64,000 bases of DNA from Plectosphaerella cucumerina (GCA_020746995.1 JAGPXD010000004.1:2728001-2792000); one strand, 5' to 3'. Shown: positions 36,521 through 48,736, numbered from the stretch's first letter. Notes: generated by a model not told the origin, from the letters alone. A program made the numbers and translations.

Positions 36521-37465
36521 TCGTTCAGGGCCGAGTCAAGGGTCGCGAGGGCGAGACCTCGGCGCTGGAGGCTGAGTCCTTGCATGCCGGCTGACGTTTG
36601 ACAGTTCCACGTTGTCGGGAGACATGCCAGGGGGTCCAATCGCGCCGAATGCCAGGATGGGAGGGTGTGCAAATGCATTGCCGTCCGCGCCAGCTCCGCC
36701 GAGACGAGCCGTAGCATTCCTTCAACTTTGGTCAGCTGACGCGGATTACAGCTTGTCATTCAAGTCAGGGCGACATCGCATCATCAGCCCGAGCCATAGC
36801 CAGGTGGCTTGGTTGGAAGGATGGGAGAGCATCGAACCCCCAAGGTCGCCCTGCGGATACGCCAGCAGGTGCGGGACGCTATCCGAAACAGGCGAGAGTC
36901 CCACGCCAAGAACACAACTGTCTGAATTACGTTGACGACGCAGAGGAGATGTGAGAAATGACTACGAAGATCACTGTTGTCGTTCAGGGCGTCATCGGCC
37001 AGATCGACCGGCTCGAGCAGCTCGGGCCGAAGCGTTTGTTGGGATGTTGGCCGCCAGAACCCATGCCCTCGCCCTGCCAGACCTCCCAACTGCACACCCC
37101 TCTGTCCGAATCGTTGGATCGGCAGGCACATATGTGTGCATGCATGCTTGGCTCGGTTGCTGGAAGGCGCGGCGCGGCCGGAGGTGGAGTCTGCGGCCCT
37201 GCGCCCGGAGCACCCCGCTCAATCGCCGTTCGCCGTGCGACACCCCAACATTTGCTATCAATGCTGTCACTTTTGCGATTCGTCCAACTTCCTTGCGCGG
37301 CTGAAAATGCTGCCCCAAAGACATACGTTGCCAGCCATGGCGTTCTGCCCATGTCTCGACGCCCCATTCATTTCGGGGCGGGTTGGGCCGCCGGTCCGCG
37401 TCCGTGGTCCGCGTCCCCGCCGCCCGGCCCGATCGATGGGGCCGCCCGGGATCAGGAGCGCGGCT

Positions 37466-37482
37466 CCCCCCCCCCCCCCCCC
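37466..37482 (+). repeat. Poly-C homopolymer run
   Basis: Seventeen consecutive C residues in non-coding DNA. It may be length-variable and is a likely site of sequencing error. Confidence 0.85.
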
Positions 37483-37843
37483 ACGGACGGACGCGCGGGA
37501 GCTTTGCAAGGAGTCGGCCTATCAAACTTTCGGGCTGCGCCGACGCTAGGAAGGCGGCGCGCGGGCGGTAAAAGATCCCGTTGCCGTCTCTTGCTTACGA
37601 TGATGGCGTCGCCGGGCTCCGACGTTCGTGCATAGGCGGGCGCGACTTGGGACGGATGACGTTGGGTGAGGAGGTTCTGAAGTTTGTATGTATTCCGTTT
37701 TCCCCGTGGTAAGTACTAGTAAAACCCCGCCATCCGGCTATGCAGAAATGCAATGGTATCATGTCCCGCTTCAAAGATTCTAGGCCGCCCGATAATATGA
37801 AAGTCATGCATCATGCCAAATGCCCTGTCCTGATGTCGCCCGC

Positions 37844-39532
37844 TCAGGCGCTGCTGAGCATCCTCTCAGGCGTCGGCGTGGACGACCTCGTTTCGATGGG
37901 GCGCTCCTCACTAAACACCAGTTGACCACCTGCCAGGGGTCCCCTCTCGAGGACGAAGCAGCGCTCAGCGAAGACGCCATTCTCATTCTGCTGCCGCCAT
38001 GCGGTGCTGTACCGCCGAACCATGACGCGACGCCATCCTCCAACGTTGATGACGATGCGGCGCCATGGCTCCGGGCCTGGCGGCGCCCATGCCGCCATTT
38101 CGTTCTTGCAGGCTCGCAGGAAGGCGAGCATCCGCATGGCCGCATCCTGGTCGCGGTCCACTCCAGGATGCACCACCTCGAGCGGGTGCAGAACAGTCTG
38201 GACATGCAGCGTCAAGGTGTGCAGCCTTTGGAAGGTGCAAACAGCGCGCAGGAACTCCGGCGGGTCGCAGAGGGCAATGTCCATGTCGAGCTCTAGCGTG
38301 TGGACATTGGGAAGGTTGCGGCCAAGAGTGGCCAGATCCGCGGGCCACAATGTCGGACAGCGGCGGTCCTCCTCGCCGAAGCCGACGTGATCCCTAAAGC
38401 GCAGGACCTCGAGGCTGTGCGCGTGGCCGAGAATGGCGTCCAGGGGAAACAAGGCGGTGTGGCAGGAGATGCTCAGAGTGTGCAGCGACTTGATGTACTG
38501 CTTGATCAACATGTGGAGTCCTCGAGTCGCCTCCTGGCGTCTATCGGTCAGCAAGTGGGCGCTGAAGTCCTCGCAATGGAGATGCTTGAGTTCCCAGAGG
38601 TTGGCCAGGTTGATAGAGGCGAGAAAGTTGAAGATAGGGACCGAGTCCAGCTGCAGCGATTCGAGCTTGGAGAGATCCCAATGCCGCGCGACCTCCTCCC
38701 TTGTGTGGTTCCAGTCGTAAGACTTGAGAGTCAGGTTCTTGAAGGCAGGCATGCGATCGCCGTGGGAGAACCTGAAGTTTGTGCCCTGACCCCTGCCTTC
38801 GTAGTGGAAGGTCTCGAGCCGTTGCGACCTGAGCAGCAGCTGCTTCAGCGAGTTGAGCTTGGTGGTCAGAGGCGGGGCGGGGCTTGCGAGCTTCAACGAC
38901 ACAAGCAGCTCGGTCGGGATAGCTCTGACGTATGCGTCCTGGGCGGGCTCCTCGTAGTCACGGAGTGGCAGGCCTTCGACGTGCAGCACGGTGTTTCGGA
39001 AGCGGGGATGTTGGGGGTCGAGCAGGTCGGCCGGGAGCCAGTATCGGCCACTCCTCAGCTCAGCGTCGACGTAGCACCATCTGCGAGGGGGTAAGAACAA
39101 GGCCGTGTACTGCGAAGATGGTCGTTCACGTACCTGACTGACTGTAGCCGCCGCACGTTTGCCAGGACCCTGGCGATGCCCCTCGGGTCGAGGTCACTCC
39201 GAGCGACGACATGGTTCGTATGGCGAGCAACGTTGTCGAGGAGGTTTGGGTAGTCAATGTCGGCATCGGGATCAACGATCTTGTCGTTGAGGGTCAACAC
39301 ATGGTAGAAAATAGGCTTTGCTAGGGCCTCGAATCTCCGCGAGACGAGGCGGACGGCCAGTAGTGCCAGGAGGTCGACGTCTCGGAGCTGGACAAATGGT
39401 CAGATACGAGGAGGAACTTCTCGAGAGGATATAGCCACTTACATGCTGGAGGATAAGAGCAAGCAGCTCCGAGCTCAGGTCATCCAAGGACCATGTTCTC
39501 GAAGCACCCTGGTGGGAGGAAGAGGTCGCCAT
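37844..39532 (-). CDS. F-box protein with a long leucine-rich C-terminal region
   Basis: Three exons, 39532-39443, 39387-39134 and 39080-37844, encode 526 residues. Donors are GTAAGT and GTACGT. In intron 2 the downstream of two candidate acceptors is used, because it gives an open frame (SVRWCYVDAELRSG). An F-box lies at residues about 14-60 (WSLDDLSSELLALILQH, then LVSRRFEALAKPIFY), the Skp1-binding module of SCF ubiquitin ligases. The rest has irregular leucine-rich repeats with L-x2-L spacing (for example LTLKSYDW, LESLQLDSV, VHTLELDMD). It is probably a substrate-recognition solenoid like those of many fungal F-box/LRR proteins. The target is unknown. The nearest neighbours are more than 4 kb away on both sides. 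Confidence 0.83.
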
Positions 39533-40002
39533 TCGACACCTGGGCAGCCGGGCGTCATGGATGGGACGGCGGGAGGGGCGACTTGACCAGGTTGGGGAGG
39601 CAGGCCCGTCATGAGATGATCTAGAAGGAGACCAAAGAGCCAGGCAGTCGAGGGAAGTAGACGGCGAGGACAAGGCCATACTTATCCCACAGCTCGGTGT
39701 GAGGGCGCACAAGGAGGCGATGGCGCGGCGGGGCTCAGGGGCCGCGGCGGTTGGGGCTAATATCATGGTCCGCTCCGGTGACAGGTGCACTAGGCTGGTT
39801 CAGGAGTATGTCACGAACCAAGACAGACGGACGGGGAGAAAGTGGGCGGTGGGGGAAAGGAGAGGAGAGGAGGAGAGAAAAGCTGCCCCCAAGGGACGGG
39901 GTGGATGCCGGCGCGGCGCGGAGGAGAAGGATGCAGGTAGTGTCGTCCCGGTTGGACGGCGGGCGAGGCGGAGGAATAACGGAAGATGGAGGCGGGCACC
40001 GA

Positions 40003-40030
40003 GTGGTGGTGGTGGTGGTGGTGGTGGTGG
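40003..40030 (+). repeat. GGT trinucleotide microsatellite
   Basis: About nine perfect GGT units, outside any supported coding exon, so length change would not alter a protein. Confidence 0.85.
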
Positions 40031-43000
40031 AGGGCGTGTCCTACTTAGTTAGTGTGTCCTAGATCCCGGGCCGCAGGGTGCGCTGCAGGTCGAACAGGGA
40101 GAACCCAAGACGCATCACCAGTAGAACGGCCGCGATCCGCAGGCAATGTGGAGGAAGGGGTCGAGGTGGAAACAACCGATCAAGAAGGGTGCTAGTCGCG
40201 ATGCGATATGATGGGAGAGACGCACGCGGAGGCAGCGAGGAGAAAGGGGGGGTGTGGGTGTGGGTAGACGACAGATGTTCGGCGGAGGCGGCGACACTGA
40301 CGCGGGCGACGGCGGCTGATGAGAGATGGAAAAGCGGTTGTGAATCCACAGGTCTTGGCTTGTCTTGTCTTCGGATGGCGACGACGGCGACGGCGCGCGG
40401 GTTGCTTTGCGGGTTGGCATGCGGCACGCCAGGGCCTTCTTTTTTTCTCGGTTATCCCTTTTCTTCTGCTTCTTCTCTGCGAGTACGAGGCCTGGTGGGA
40501 GCGATTGGTGTCCGTGTCCATATCTGTGTCCATGTCTGTGGCGGCACGGCACCACGGAAACGCCCCGTGGCAGGCGAACAGAGGGGGCCTTGGGGACCAA
40601 CCATGACTCGTCGTGATGAAAGGGAGCCGTCGGCTCCGTGTTTCGTTTCGAGTCGAACGAACGAAGCAGAGACGGGCGGGACGGGGATGATGCACGCACG
40701 CAGCGTAGCCAGGCCAGCGCAGCGCAGTGTAGACTGTGCAGGAGATGACGCTGGGACCAGGAGGAGACGGAGTGTGGTTGAGGATTCGCAACTATGTCCC
40801 CAAAGGGGAATTGGGGCGAAAAGGTCGCTGGCCTGTGCTGGCGATCTAGAAGCAAGAGCGGTGCACAGGGCGGGCGGGTGGATGGCTCCTGCCGCGACCC
40901 ACAGCGCTTGCCCGTGCTCCGACAGTGGACACTGACGCACCTGCTTCAAGAGGTCTTGTCGCACGCACTGTGTCGCTCCTGCCATTTCATTGCTCTGTTC
41001 ACCGTGGGAAGGAAACGGCGACGGAGGCCCTTGCACGTCCACTGGAACCTCACACCGTGGCCTCCATCTGTGCCCCCTGGGCCCCCTGGCTCCCCCCAAG
41101 TTGCGTCCCCAACGCCCGGCACCCACAGACAAGCAATGCAACGCAACCTCCAAGTCTTCAGCGCAACACCAGGGCACCTCGTTCCCCAGCCCCGGAGATA
41201 CCAATCCTTGCTCGCATCTCTCGCGCTACTTGTACATGGAATACGCATGGCGCCCGGCATGCGTCGACCGCCCCCTCTCCATCTCCATCTTGCCGACTAT
41301 CGTCGGACGCACAACCAACGCACTGCCGGCCAAATATAGCCCCGATTCTCGATCTCTCGCTACACCACTCGTCATGAGCATCGGCATCTCCCTCCTAGGT
41401 GCCAGTGCTCGCCAGCCAAGACCCCTCACCTCCAGCCCACCCACTCCCCGACAATACCTCTGCTACAAGTGCCCCTCTGGGCACGAGACTGTCACCAACT
41501 TCTGGACAGCGAATCGGAACGCTCGCCTCTGCCGTTCCTTGCGCTTGAGGGCGGCAAGCTCAAGACAAGCCGGACGTGTCATGGTTTCAAGTTCGGGCAG
41601 CCCGATGACTTGGGATCGCACGCTCTGAACAACAAGGGACTCGATCCCCCCCCCCGCCACCGGCCGTGCTGCCCTGAATCTCGCTCGCCTGCCGACACCG
41701 GACGAGCCAATCGCCCGGCGCCTGAAATCTCCGATGTCAACCTTCCGGTAGGGAAAAGGAACCAGACCACAGGTAACCACAGGGGAGGGTAGGGTAGGGC
41801 AAGGGCATGGAAAACAAGAGTCGTCTGAAGTGCTCAGACTCCCGCACAACCACCCGCTTGGGAACCCCCTGGCACCCCAGCGTCTGTGCTGAAGCTCGGC
41901 CGGCACCTCCCCGTGGATGCGATTTGCCCGTTAACGTCCCTACTCCAAAGCAGCATGACCTGTCCTGACGGCAACGGCAGAGCACGTCCTTGGGGCTCGC
42001 CAACCTGCACGTGTTTACATTCATGCCTTGCCGGCTTATGTTTTACCGAGCTCACTGCACAGCAGTCAGTCGCACTGGCGACGTGGCTACTGTACATCGC
42101 GCCGGCTTTCGTCTCGCAGGTGGGGAGAATGGGGCAAACCCTGAGATGCAGTCATCCTTTCAGGGGCCTTCGACTACTTACCGCCCCGGCCTGCCACCGA
42201 GGAAACGAACTCGTGGCCAGGGACGCGGCCTGGGTCCAGTCCCCGCTTCGCCTCCTTCTTGACCGACTTGCAGCATGCCTGCAGACGCTTACCGCCCGCC
42301 GGCGCTGGAGATCAGTCCGCTTCGGGCTCGTGTCGCGATGCCAGCGCAGGCCCGCATGCAACTGCGACCTGCTTGATGGACTGTCTGCCTAGGGAATGTG
42401 AGGGGCGCTACGGCACATGCAACCTCCTGCCGAAGCGGCGGGTTCTCGCGACGGGACCTCACCACCGCCCGCGCGGGACCTGTGACGGCCAGTGGCTTCA
42501 CCTTCCGGCCTGCCCCTGAATCTATCACCCAGCGGCAGACGAGCTCAATTTGGGAGAGATCGTCATGATGGGATCCGGCAATAACGCATCTTGAGCAGGA
42601 GCCGGAGACTCTCGCCTACGAGATGTGAGCTTGATGGTCAGATCATGGACCCTTGCCTCGCCAGAAGGCACGTGCAGCCGCGACTCCACATCATGAACAT
42701 CATCCCCCCAAGTTCCAACCGACGTCGAAATCCCTTTCGATAAAGACGTGCCTACTATACGGTACCAGGCCGGTTGATTGGCCATTTCGTCTCGACACCG
42801 CCATTGTTTACAGGCCAACCTCCGCGCCAGCCCTGCCATCCAAGTGATGTCCTCGCTCGCTTCCGGCTGAAGTCTTCAGGAGAACAAGGTGAGTTGTCCC
42901 CGCGAGCCCACCGAGAAAGCAATGTTCGGCTTGGCGCATGCAGGAGTTCGGACGAAAGGGCAGCTGGCCGGGCAGACGAGACGTCGTGCTTCCTGATCCT

Positions 43001-43062
43001 GATAAACATGCCTCTCTGTCACCTTTTGGTCTGGCATATTCGTCTGACCGATGACAACACCG

Positions 43063-43081
43063 CGCCGCCGCCGCCGCCGCC
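43063..43081 (+). repeat. CCG trinucleotide repeat
   Basis: About six CCG units in non-coding DNA upstream of the 3' end of the GAT-domain gene. Confidence 0.75.
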
Positions 43082-43651
43082 CCTTTTTCCTGTCGTCGAA
43101 CCTGCCGCCGCCCGCACGCACGCCCCCGCGTCGATCACAGGTACGCCTGCAGCCGGCAGCTGCACCGCGTCGACCCCTCCCCGCCCGGCGGCCAACGATA
43201 CGCCTTTCCCGTCCCTCTCGACCGCCGCACCCGTCGTTTATCCCGCACTCGGGCTCCGGGTGGCTGGACACTCTCGCCTCAGCTCGGAACAAGGACACGT
43301 CGATCCCGTCGGTAGGTCGAGCCAAGGCCAAGCCACGCCGACCCATTTTGGGACATCTTGCGAGGGCCTTTGACGGTCTGGCCACAGAGCGGTAGGTAAA
43401 CGAATGATTTGCGAGGGTGTCTGGAGAATATATGATGAAATTTTGCGACGAAGAATGAGAAAAAAGGCCTGCGAGCTATGCACGGAAATAAAACGCCCCT
43501 TACTTGGCCATCGACGAGCCGCGCTACTGCGTCGAGTGCTCTACTGCCATACAAAACCACTGTGGGAGCTGCAGATATCCCAAGAAGCAAAAAAAGAACT
43601 CCTCTCCCCCCGCTGCTCGGCCACTTCACTTGGTATATCACGTGCCCTTCC

Positions 43652-45454
43652 TTACAGCCTCCGAGGCGGCTCTTTCCGGTTCGGCGAGGATTCGTACAGG
43701 TCATCGGCGCCGTAGAGGTCGTCGTTATTCTGCAGGTTGCGTGTGTTCAGTCCGCCCGGTGTTGCTGCGTTGGCGCCGCCGTGCATGGTCGCGTTGTCGT
43801 GTGCGCTTTCCTGGCGATCCAGATAGCTTGACGTCTGCTGGAAGCCGGGGTGATAGGGCTCATACGCCAGTCGAGGGCCGTCAGCCGGGGGACCGGGTGG
43901 CAGCTTTTGCGGAGGCGGAGGCGGTGCGGCGTCGGGCTGGGGGTCACGGAAGGGGTCGTCCTGCTCGGCTTGAGTGGCGGCGGCGGCCGGCGGAGGAGTG
44001 TACTGCTGCTTGGGCGGGGGACCGGGCGGAGGGCCAGCAGGGGGCTCGAAGCGTTCGGACTCGTTGCTCTTGTGGGTGGGCTTGCGCGAGAAGAGGCGTG
44101 AGAAGGAGTTGGTCGCGGGCGCCTGGGGAGCAGGCGGGCTGTGCTGGCCGGGTGGAGGCGTTTGCTGGAACTGCTGCGGCTGCTGGGGTGGTGGGCGAGT
44201 GTCGGGCACAGGGGGCTGAGGGCCGCCTGGGGCAGGGGACATGACGGTCGGTGAGTTGTGCTCGGAGGTGGTGTTGAGACCGAGCTTCTTGCGGGCGGTC
44301 AGGACGGCGCGCTGGTGCTGGTTCAGCGCGGTCTGTAGCTGCTCGTTGGTGTCGATGATGGACTCCATGGTGTCGTTGTCGGGGGCGGGGTTCTCGGCCA
44401 GCATATAGAGCTGCATGCTCTTGGAGGCGCTGTGACAGCGGTCGGCGAACTCCTTGACGAGGTCGTTGTTGAGTAGCTCCTCGGGAGGGGTGTTGGAGAC
44501 CACCTGGGAGAGAAGCTTGGCTGAGGTGCGGGCCTCCTCGAGGCGGCTGGCGAGCTCGACGGGGTTGGGCAGCTTGCGGTTGGAGTGGTCGCGCGCAAAG
44601 TAGTTTTGCGACTGGTGCGCGTGCTGCCAGGGGGACGGCGCGGGCTGCTGAGGTTGCAGCTGAGGCGGTCAGTCAGTATCGCGAAGGCGAAGTAGGGAAT
44701 ATTTCAGGAAGAGGCCGGCATACCTTGCTCCAGGCGTACTCCTTCTCGGCCTTCCACATGGCGATGAGCTCGGCGAGACCCTCGTGGTCGGCCTTTGACC
44801 TCTCAAAGTCGTCGAGGGTCTCCATGAGGATCTGCTGGACGCTGGGGTCGCGGTTGGCCCTGAGGGTCTCCCTGACGGCGTCGACGAACTTTCGGTCAAC
44901 GTTCTTGGTGAAGCTCTTGCCGGGGTTGTCGGTGAGGATGCGCATGACCATGATGGCGTTGTACTGCCACGAGGCCTTGGCCTTGTTCTCCCTGGTCAGG
45001 TATTTCCGGATCTGGCGGGCGCACTCGGAGGCGGCGGCCGGGGAGGACTCGGCGGCGTCGACGATGGGAGGGAGGTAGAGGACTTCATCGCCCTGGTGGT
45101 GATGTTAGTCGACTGGGGGTCCGGGAGCTTCGGATAGGGGGGGGGGGTTGCTTGCCTGCTTGTTTGGGCCGCCGGATTCGCAGAATTGTCTCTGTGAAGA
45201 GGGTGTTGTCAGTATTATTGGTCTGATGCTGCAAGGGACTCGGGTTTCGTACGAGGCTCCGCACGGCGGTGGCCTCGACCGTCTCGTTTGCGGGGACGAC
45301 GGAGGGATCGCTGCTACTTCCACCAAGTCCTGCGCGCAACTGTCAGCCATTGACACTGGAGTCGCGTATGATGTATGCAATCCGTACCAGTTCCTGTCCT
45401 CTTCTTGATCGTCCCGATCATCCGGTTCATGCTGAGCCCCTTCATGCTGGGCAT
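43652..45454 (-). CDS. VHS/GAT-type ubiquitin-binding trafficking protein
   Basis: Five exons, 45454-45388, 45329-45253, 45191-45156, 45092-44724 and 44659-43652, give about 521 residues from the upstream of two in-frame ATGs (518 from the second, at 45445). Exon 3 is a 36-nt microexon, and the intron after it has a GC donor (CAG/GCAAGC). Residues about 64-185 form a helical VHS/ENTH-like segment (ASWQYNAIMVMRILTDNPG; FVDAVRETLRANRDPSVQQ). A GAT domain follows at about 220-320 (LASRLEEARTSAKLLSQ; ELLNNDLVKEFADRCHSAS). The C-terminal 180 residues are Pro/Gln-rich and probably disordered, ending SPNRKEPPRRL. Proteins of this build bind ubiquitin and clathrin adaptors at endosomes or the trans-Golgi; Lsb5 and TOM1/GGA are the closest named relatives in plan. 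Confidence 0.83.
45093..45155 (-). other. GC-AG intron
   Basis: The intron of the GAT-domain gene begins GCAAGC and ends CACCACCAG; no GT donor near the junction keeps the frame. It includes an 11-base G run on the plus strand (45137-45147), so the intron is C-rich in the transcript. Confidence 0.75.
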
Positions 45455-47119
45455 GATGGGCAGTGGAGGTTGTTGGTTCGAGCGGCGCGCGCGAGAAGGG
45501 GGAGCTTCGATGCAGGCAGCACAGTGGCGCTGCTGGTTCGTGAGGAGGTGTATGTTTCGGAGAAGCGTCGGGGATGAATTCTGTGGCTTTGTGGGCGGTG
45601 GGAGAGGTCTGCAGTTTAAAGGACGATGGTGGTCGGGTGGGAGACGCAGATGCAGTGACGCGCAACCAGGGTGACGTTGGGGGCGCGGTTGCGGTCGTGG
45701 TGGTCGAGTCGGGGTTTAAAGATTGGCGGGCGTCTGGGCGGTCACTGCCAGTGGAGTGTTGGTGGCCAAGGGACGGCGGGAGGGTCCAGGTGATGCGCTG
45801 CTCTCGGACCGGCGTAGTAGCGGGCGGGGGGCCGGGGGGCATTGAAGGAAGGAACGGGGCCTGTCAGATGGATGGATATCACCTCACAACTCCCTTCCTT
45901 CCTTCCAATAGCCAAGGGTCCAAGACGCCGCTTGCTGCGCCGCTCACCTTCTCCATGGGTCAACTTACCTAAACTCCGAGTCATGCATCAAGAACGAAAA
46001 GCTCTAGGTCCCCTTGGTCCCTTCGACACTCACGTCCCCCCCAGCAAAGACCTCATGGCAGCTTGCGCGTCCGTCCGGCCCTGCAGTTGACAGACAGCCA
46101 CATCGTCACCATACACGCACGCACGCACGCAGGTACTGTACCGATATCACGTCCGTGTGACGAGGAAGAGATTTCAAATCCCCCCTGCCCCCTTTTTCGT
46201 GCGACATCGACATCGACGTCCGTCCCGTTGGTCGTTTCAATATGCCCCATCCTCAGACCAGACGTTCTCATGTCCGTCCCTGATTTGGGGTGGTCCTCGA
46301 ACAGGGGTGCTGCTTGTTGGTCGTCCTTAGGATGCGACTGATAATGCACGAGGAAGACGTTCTCGACGAACAGGACTGGGGAAGGGTCGTCGTGCCTGGA
46401 GTCGAGGAGTCACAGATGCAGAGGGATCGCATCGAATCACCAAAGGGGAGTCACTGCCAGGCAGAAACGGCATGGATTGGGGATGGACCCCTGGATGCAT
46501 CTCGCCTCTTGTCCAGATTTGTTTGCTCGTATCAGACCTAACCTCCATGCCTGGAACCATCGCCATTGTGATTTGCAAGGTAGGCATCCGTGGTGATACC
46601 AGACCTCGCCGACACCACGCCTTATCCCGCGGATGAATTCAACTGCCATGCCAAGCAACTGAAACATCACCCGCCCGCCTCCTATCCCATAATCCCCCCA
46701 AGACGACCCCGCCGCCTCCCGGCACAGCCTCACACGACTACGCAAACACGTCCCGCGCGAACAAAATTGCGCGGCAAAGCAGGAATCAGCAGTCGCCCCC
46801 ATCCCCTTTTTCAACGTGGGTGGCCGCGCAATGCTTCCCAGCTCGATGCGGCATGCATCCCCGGGCATCACGCAGCCACATCACCGAGCTCGGAGCGGGG
46901 ACTCGGAGAGGCGCCGTTGGTGCCTCGTCCGATCACCATCCCCACAACGGCGAACCCTGAAGATCACTAAAAAACCATGCTGGAGAGAGTGGAGGGTCAC
47001 TAATATGCCGTCGTTGATGCGGCCAGCAGCCTGGGCCACAACCGTAATTCTATGCATATTCCCACTTCGAAGTAGGCGGCGAGGCCCGAAATCTAACTTG
47101 AACCGGCCGCTTCCCTCCC
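45455..47119. other. Intergenic: GAT-gene promoter and UBX-gene 3' flank
   Basis: No supported gene. There is an ACGC repeat at 46115-46130. The segment 45455-45850 next to the GAT-gene start should hold its leader and promoter. Frames present are low complexity and unspliced. Confidence 0.45.
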
Positions 47120-48736
47120 TTAATCGTCTCCTGCCTCGGAGACCTCCTCCTCGGCGACGACAGCTTCAACGATGAGATTGCCCGAGCGGCCGACCTTCTC
47201 CCGCATTGTCACATCCTCGCTGGGCTCGTAGACCTCCCTCGGCAGAATCGAAGCGATGCGAAAGTCGTACTCGTGCTTATAGCCCTCCGGTGCCTTCGGC
47301 GTCTTCTCATCCTCCCCGGCCGTCTGGAGGAGGTCATAGCACTCCACAAAAGCGTAGAGCGCCTCCATAGTCGTGTCGTTGGGGAACCGCCGCACGATCC
47401 GTCCCGCCCCCGAAGCCTCGGGCATCATCAGAGCGATGCGCACCACCTCCTTGTCGCTGGCTGGGGGTTCGGCATCGATCGTTGTCGCCCTCCACCGCTT
47501 CCACTGACCGCGCTGCTCCTCGCGCCTGGCCGCGGCAGCCTCGTCTTCCTCGGCCTTGCGCTGCGCCTCGGCGGCCGCCTTCTCCGCCTCCTTGCGCTGT
47601 CGTACACGCTCGCGGTCCTTGGCCAGGGACCGCTCATAGGCAGAGTCCTGCTCGTCGCGGAGGCTGCGGGCCACCTTTTGCGCTGTCCTCTCTGCCCGCA
47701 CGCTGCTCAGCTCCGGCGCGTATTTGTTGATGGCCGTCTGCGCCTCGGACAGGTACGTTGCCGGGGGCATGGGTCCCGCCAGACGCTTGACGATGCTCAT
47801 CCGTGTGCTGCCCTCCTTGGGTGTGAGGCATACGATGGCTGAGAAGGGATACTTGGTGCAGTTGTACTCCTGCGCCACCTGATACGCCTCTGAGTCGAGG
47901 ACGTTGCCGCCCCAAAGAATAATGTTGTTGGCCGGGTCCTTGATGAAGTTGACGACCTCGGGCGCGAGCAGCGTCTCCCGCGCGAAAGATTCGGTGTCAT
48001 CGTGCTCCGGCGACATGAGGACCACCCAGAGGAACTTGAGGTCCTTCTTAGCGAGGTCCTGCGCCTGCGCGATGCCACTCTCATGCCACGGCAGCTCGCT
48101 TGATCCGTACTCCTCCTCAAACTCGCGCTTGAACCTCGCCGCAGTGTCTTGCGGCATCAGCATGCGCCGACCGTTGGTGCTTCGGAGGCCCGTCGCCGCC
48201 CCTCCTGTCAACAGCTGAGGCCGGATGGGCGCCGGAAGGAAGCTGAAGAGGTACCAGACGGTGCGGAACAGCTTCCCCAGTATGGTGAACCCAAGGCTGA
48301 AGGGAGCCAGCACGAGGCTCACGATGAACGGCGGCCGGTGCACCCGGTTCGGCTGGGGCACCACCCGGGGCGCCGGGTCTGGCCGCGCGCGCGCTTGTTG
48401 GTTGCCGATGGGAGCATAGAGGCTGTCTTGCAGTGTCTCGTGCCGTGCAACCGTTCGGGGCGCATCCTGCTGTTGTGCGATGGCTTCGGCGAAGGGGTCG
48501 GGGCCTTCGCCGTCGAAGAACTTGGCTACTGCGATCTGGACAGCAGGAATCAGTGGGGGGGTTGTCCTCACAGGAAAGGGGGGCTGGGGGTCTTGTACCT
48601 GAACATTCCACTGCGATCGCTGCAGGATGGGTATCGCATCTTTGACGTCCTGGTCCGTGACGGAGGTGTACTGCTGCAGCGCCTCTTGTTGTGTCGGCGT
48701 TAGCTGCGCAATGTCGAACTCTCCCTCACCCGCCAT
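47120..48736 (-). CDS. UBA-UAS-UBX membrane protein, UBXD8/Ubx2 type
   Basis: Two exons, 48736-48599 and 48535-47120, encode 517 residues. The 63-nt intron (GTACAA donor, GTCCAG acceptor) keeps the frame, so an unspliced reading is also open; splicing is preferred because it joins NVQ to IAVAKFFDGE and restores the UBA-like helix. The N-terminal UBA is at about 12-55. A hydrophobic hairpin at about 115-150 (FIVSLVLAPFSLGFTILG, then FRTVWYLFSFLP) suits monotopic ER or lipid-droplet insertion. A UAS thioredoxin-like domain spans about 165-310, a charged coiled coil follows at about 320-395, and the UBX domain is at about 410-505. Such proteins recruit Cdc48/p97 to ER-associated degradation. The divergent neighbour is PAN3. 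Confidence 0.92.
   Translation of the reverse strand: MAGEGEFDIAQLTPTQQEALQQYTSVTDQDVKDAIPILQRSQWNVQVQDPQPPFPVRTTPPLIPAVQIAVAKFFDGEGPDPFAEAIAQQQDAPRTVARHETLQDSLYAPIGNQQARARPDPAPRVVPQPNRVHRPPFIVSLVLAPFSLGFTILGKLFRTVWYLFSFLPAPIRPQLLTGGAATGLRSTNGRRMLMPQDTAARFKREFEEEYGSSELPWHESGIAQAQDLAKKDLKFLWVVLMSPEHDDTESFARETLLAPEVVNFIKDPANNIILWGGNVLDSEAYQVAQEYNCTKYPFSAIVCLTPKEGSTRMSIVKRLAGPMPPATYLSEAQTAINKYAPELSSVRAERTAQKVARSLRDEQDSAYERSLAKDRERVRQRKEAEKAAAEAQRKAEEDEAAAARREEQRGQWKRWRATTIDAEPPASDKEVVRIALMMPEASGAGRIVRRFPNDTTMEALYAFVECYDLLQTAGEDEKTPKAPEGYKHEYDFRIASILPREVYEPSEDVTMREKVGRSGNLIVEAVVAEEEVSEAGDD

Larger units (their letters stand above)
28561..37843. other. Second gene desert downstream of the Zn2Cys6 gene
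   Basis: No gene is supported over 9.3 kb. Frames of 60-225 codons occur on both strands without domains. The first 700 bp likely hold the 3' untranslated region of the zinc-cluster gene. GTACCGTAC occurs at 29970-29978 and 30399-30407. A short ATATGCAG repeat is at 33548-33569, a 14-bp perfect palindrome at 36507-36520, and a run of 17 C at 37466-37482. The left part of the stretch has purine/pyrimidine-skewed blocks (29230-29310, 31180-31250). A non-coding RNA is possible but cannot be shown. Confidence 0.5.
39533..43651. other. Intergenic region with triplet repeats
   Basis: No gene is supported over 4.1 kb. The F-box gene promoter should lie at its left end and the 3' end of the GAT-domain gene at its right end. 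It contains a GGT triplet repeat at 40003-40030 and a CCG repeat at 43063-43081. Frames on both strands are low complexity. Confidence 0.5.

Noticed and set aside
36780..36900. Minus-strand GGGGGTTCGATGCTCTCCC resembling a tRNA 3' half
   Set aside because: The stem needs several G-T pairs and no complementary 5' acceptor strand is present.
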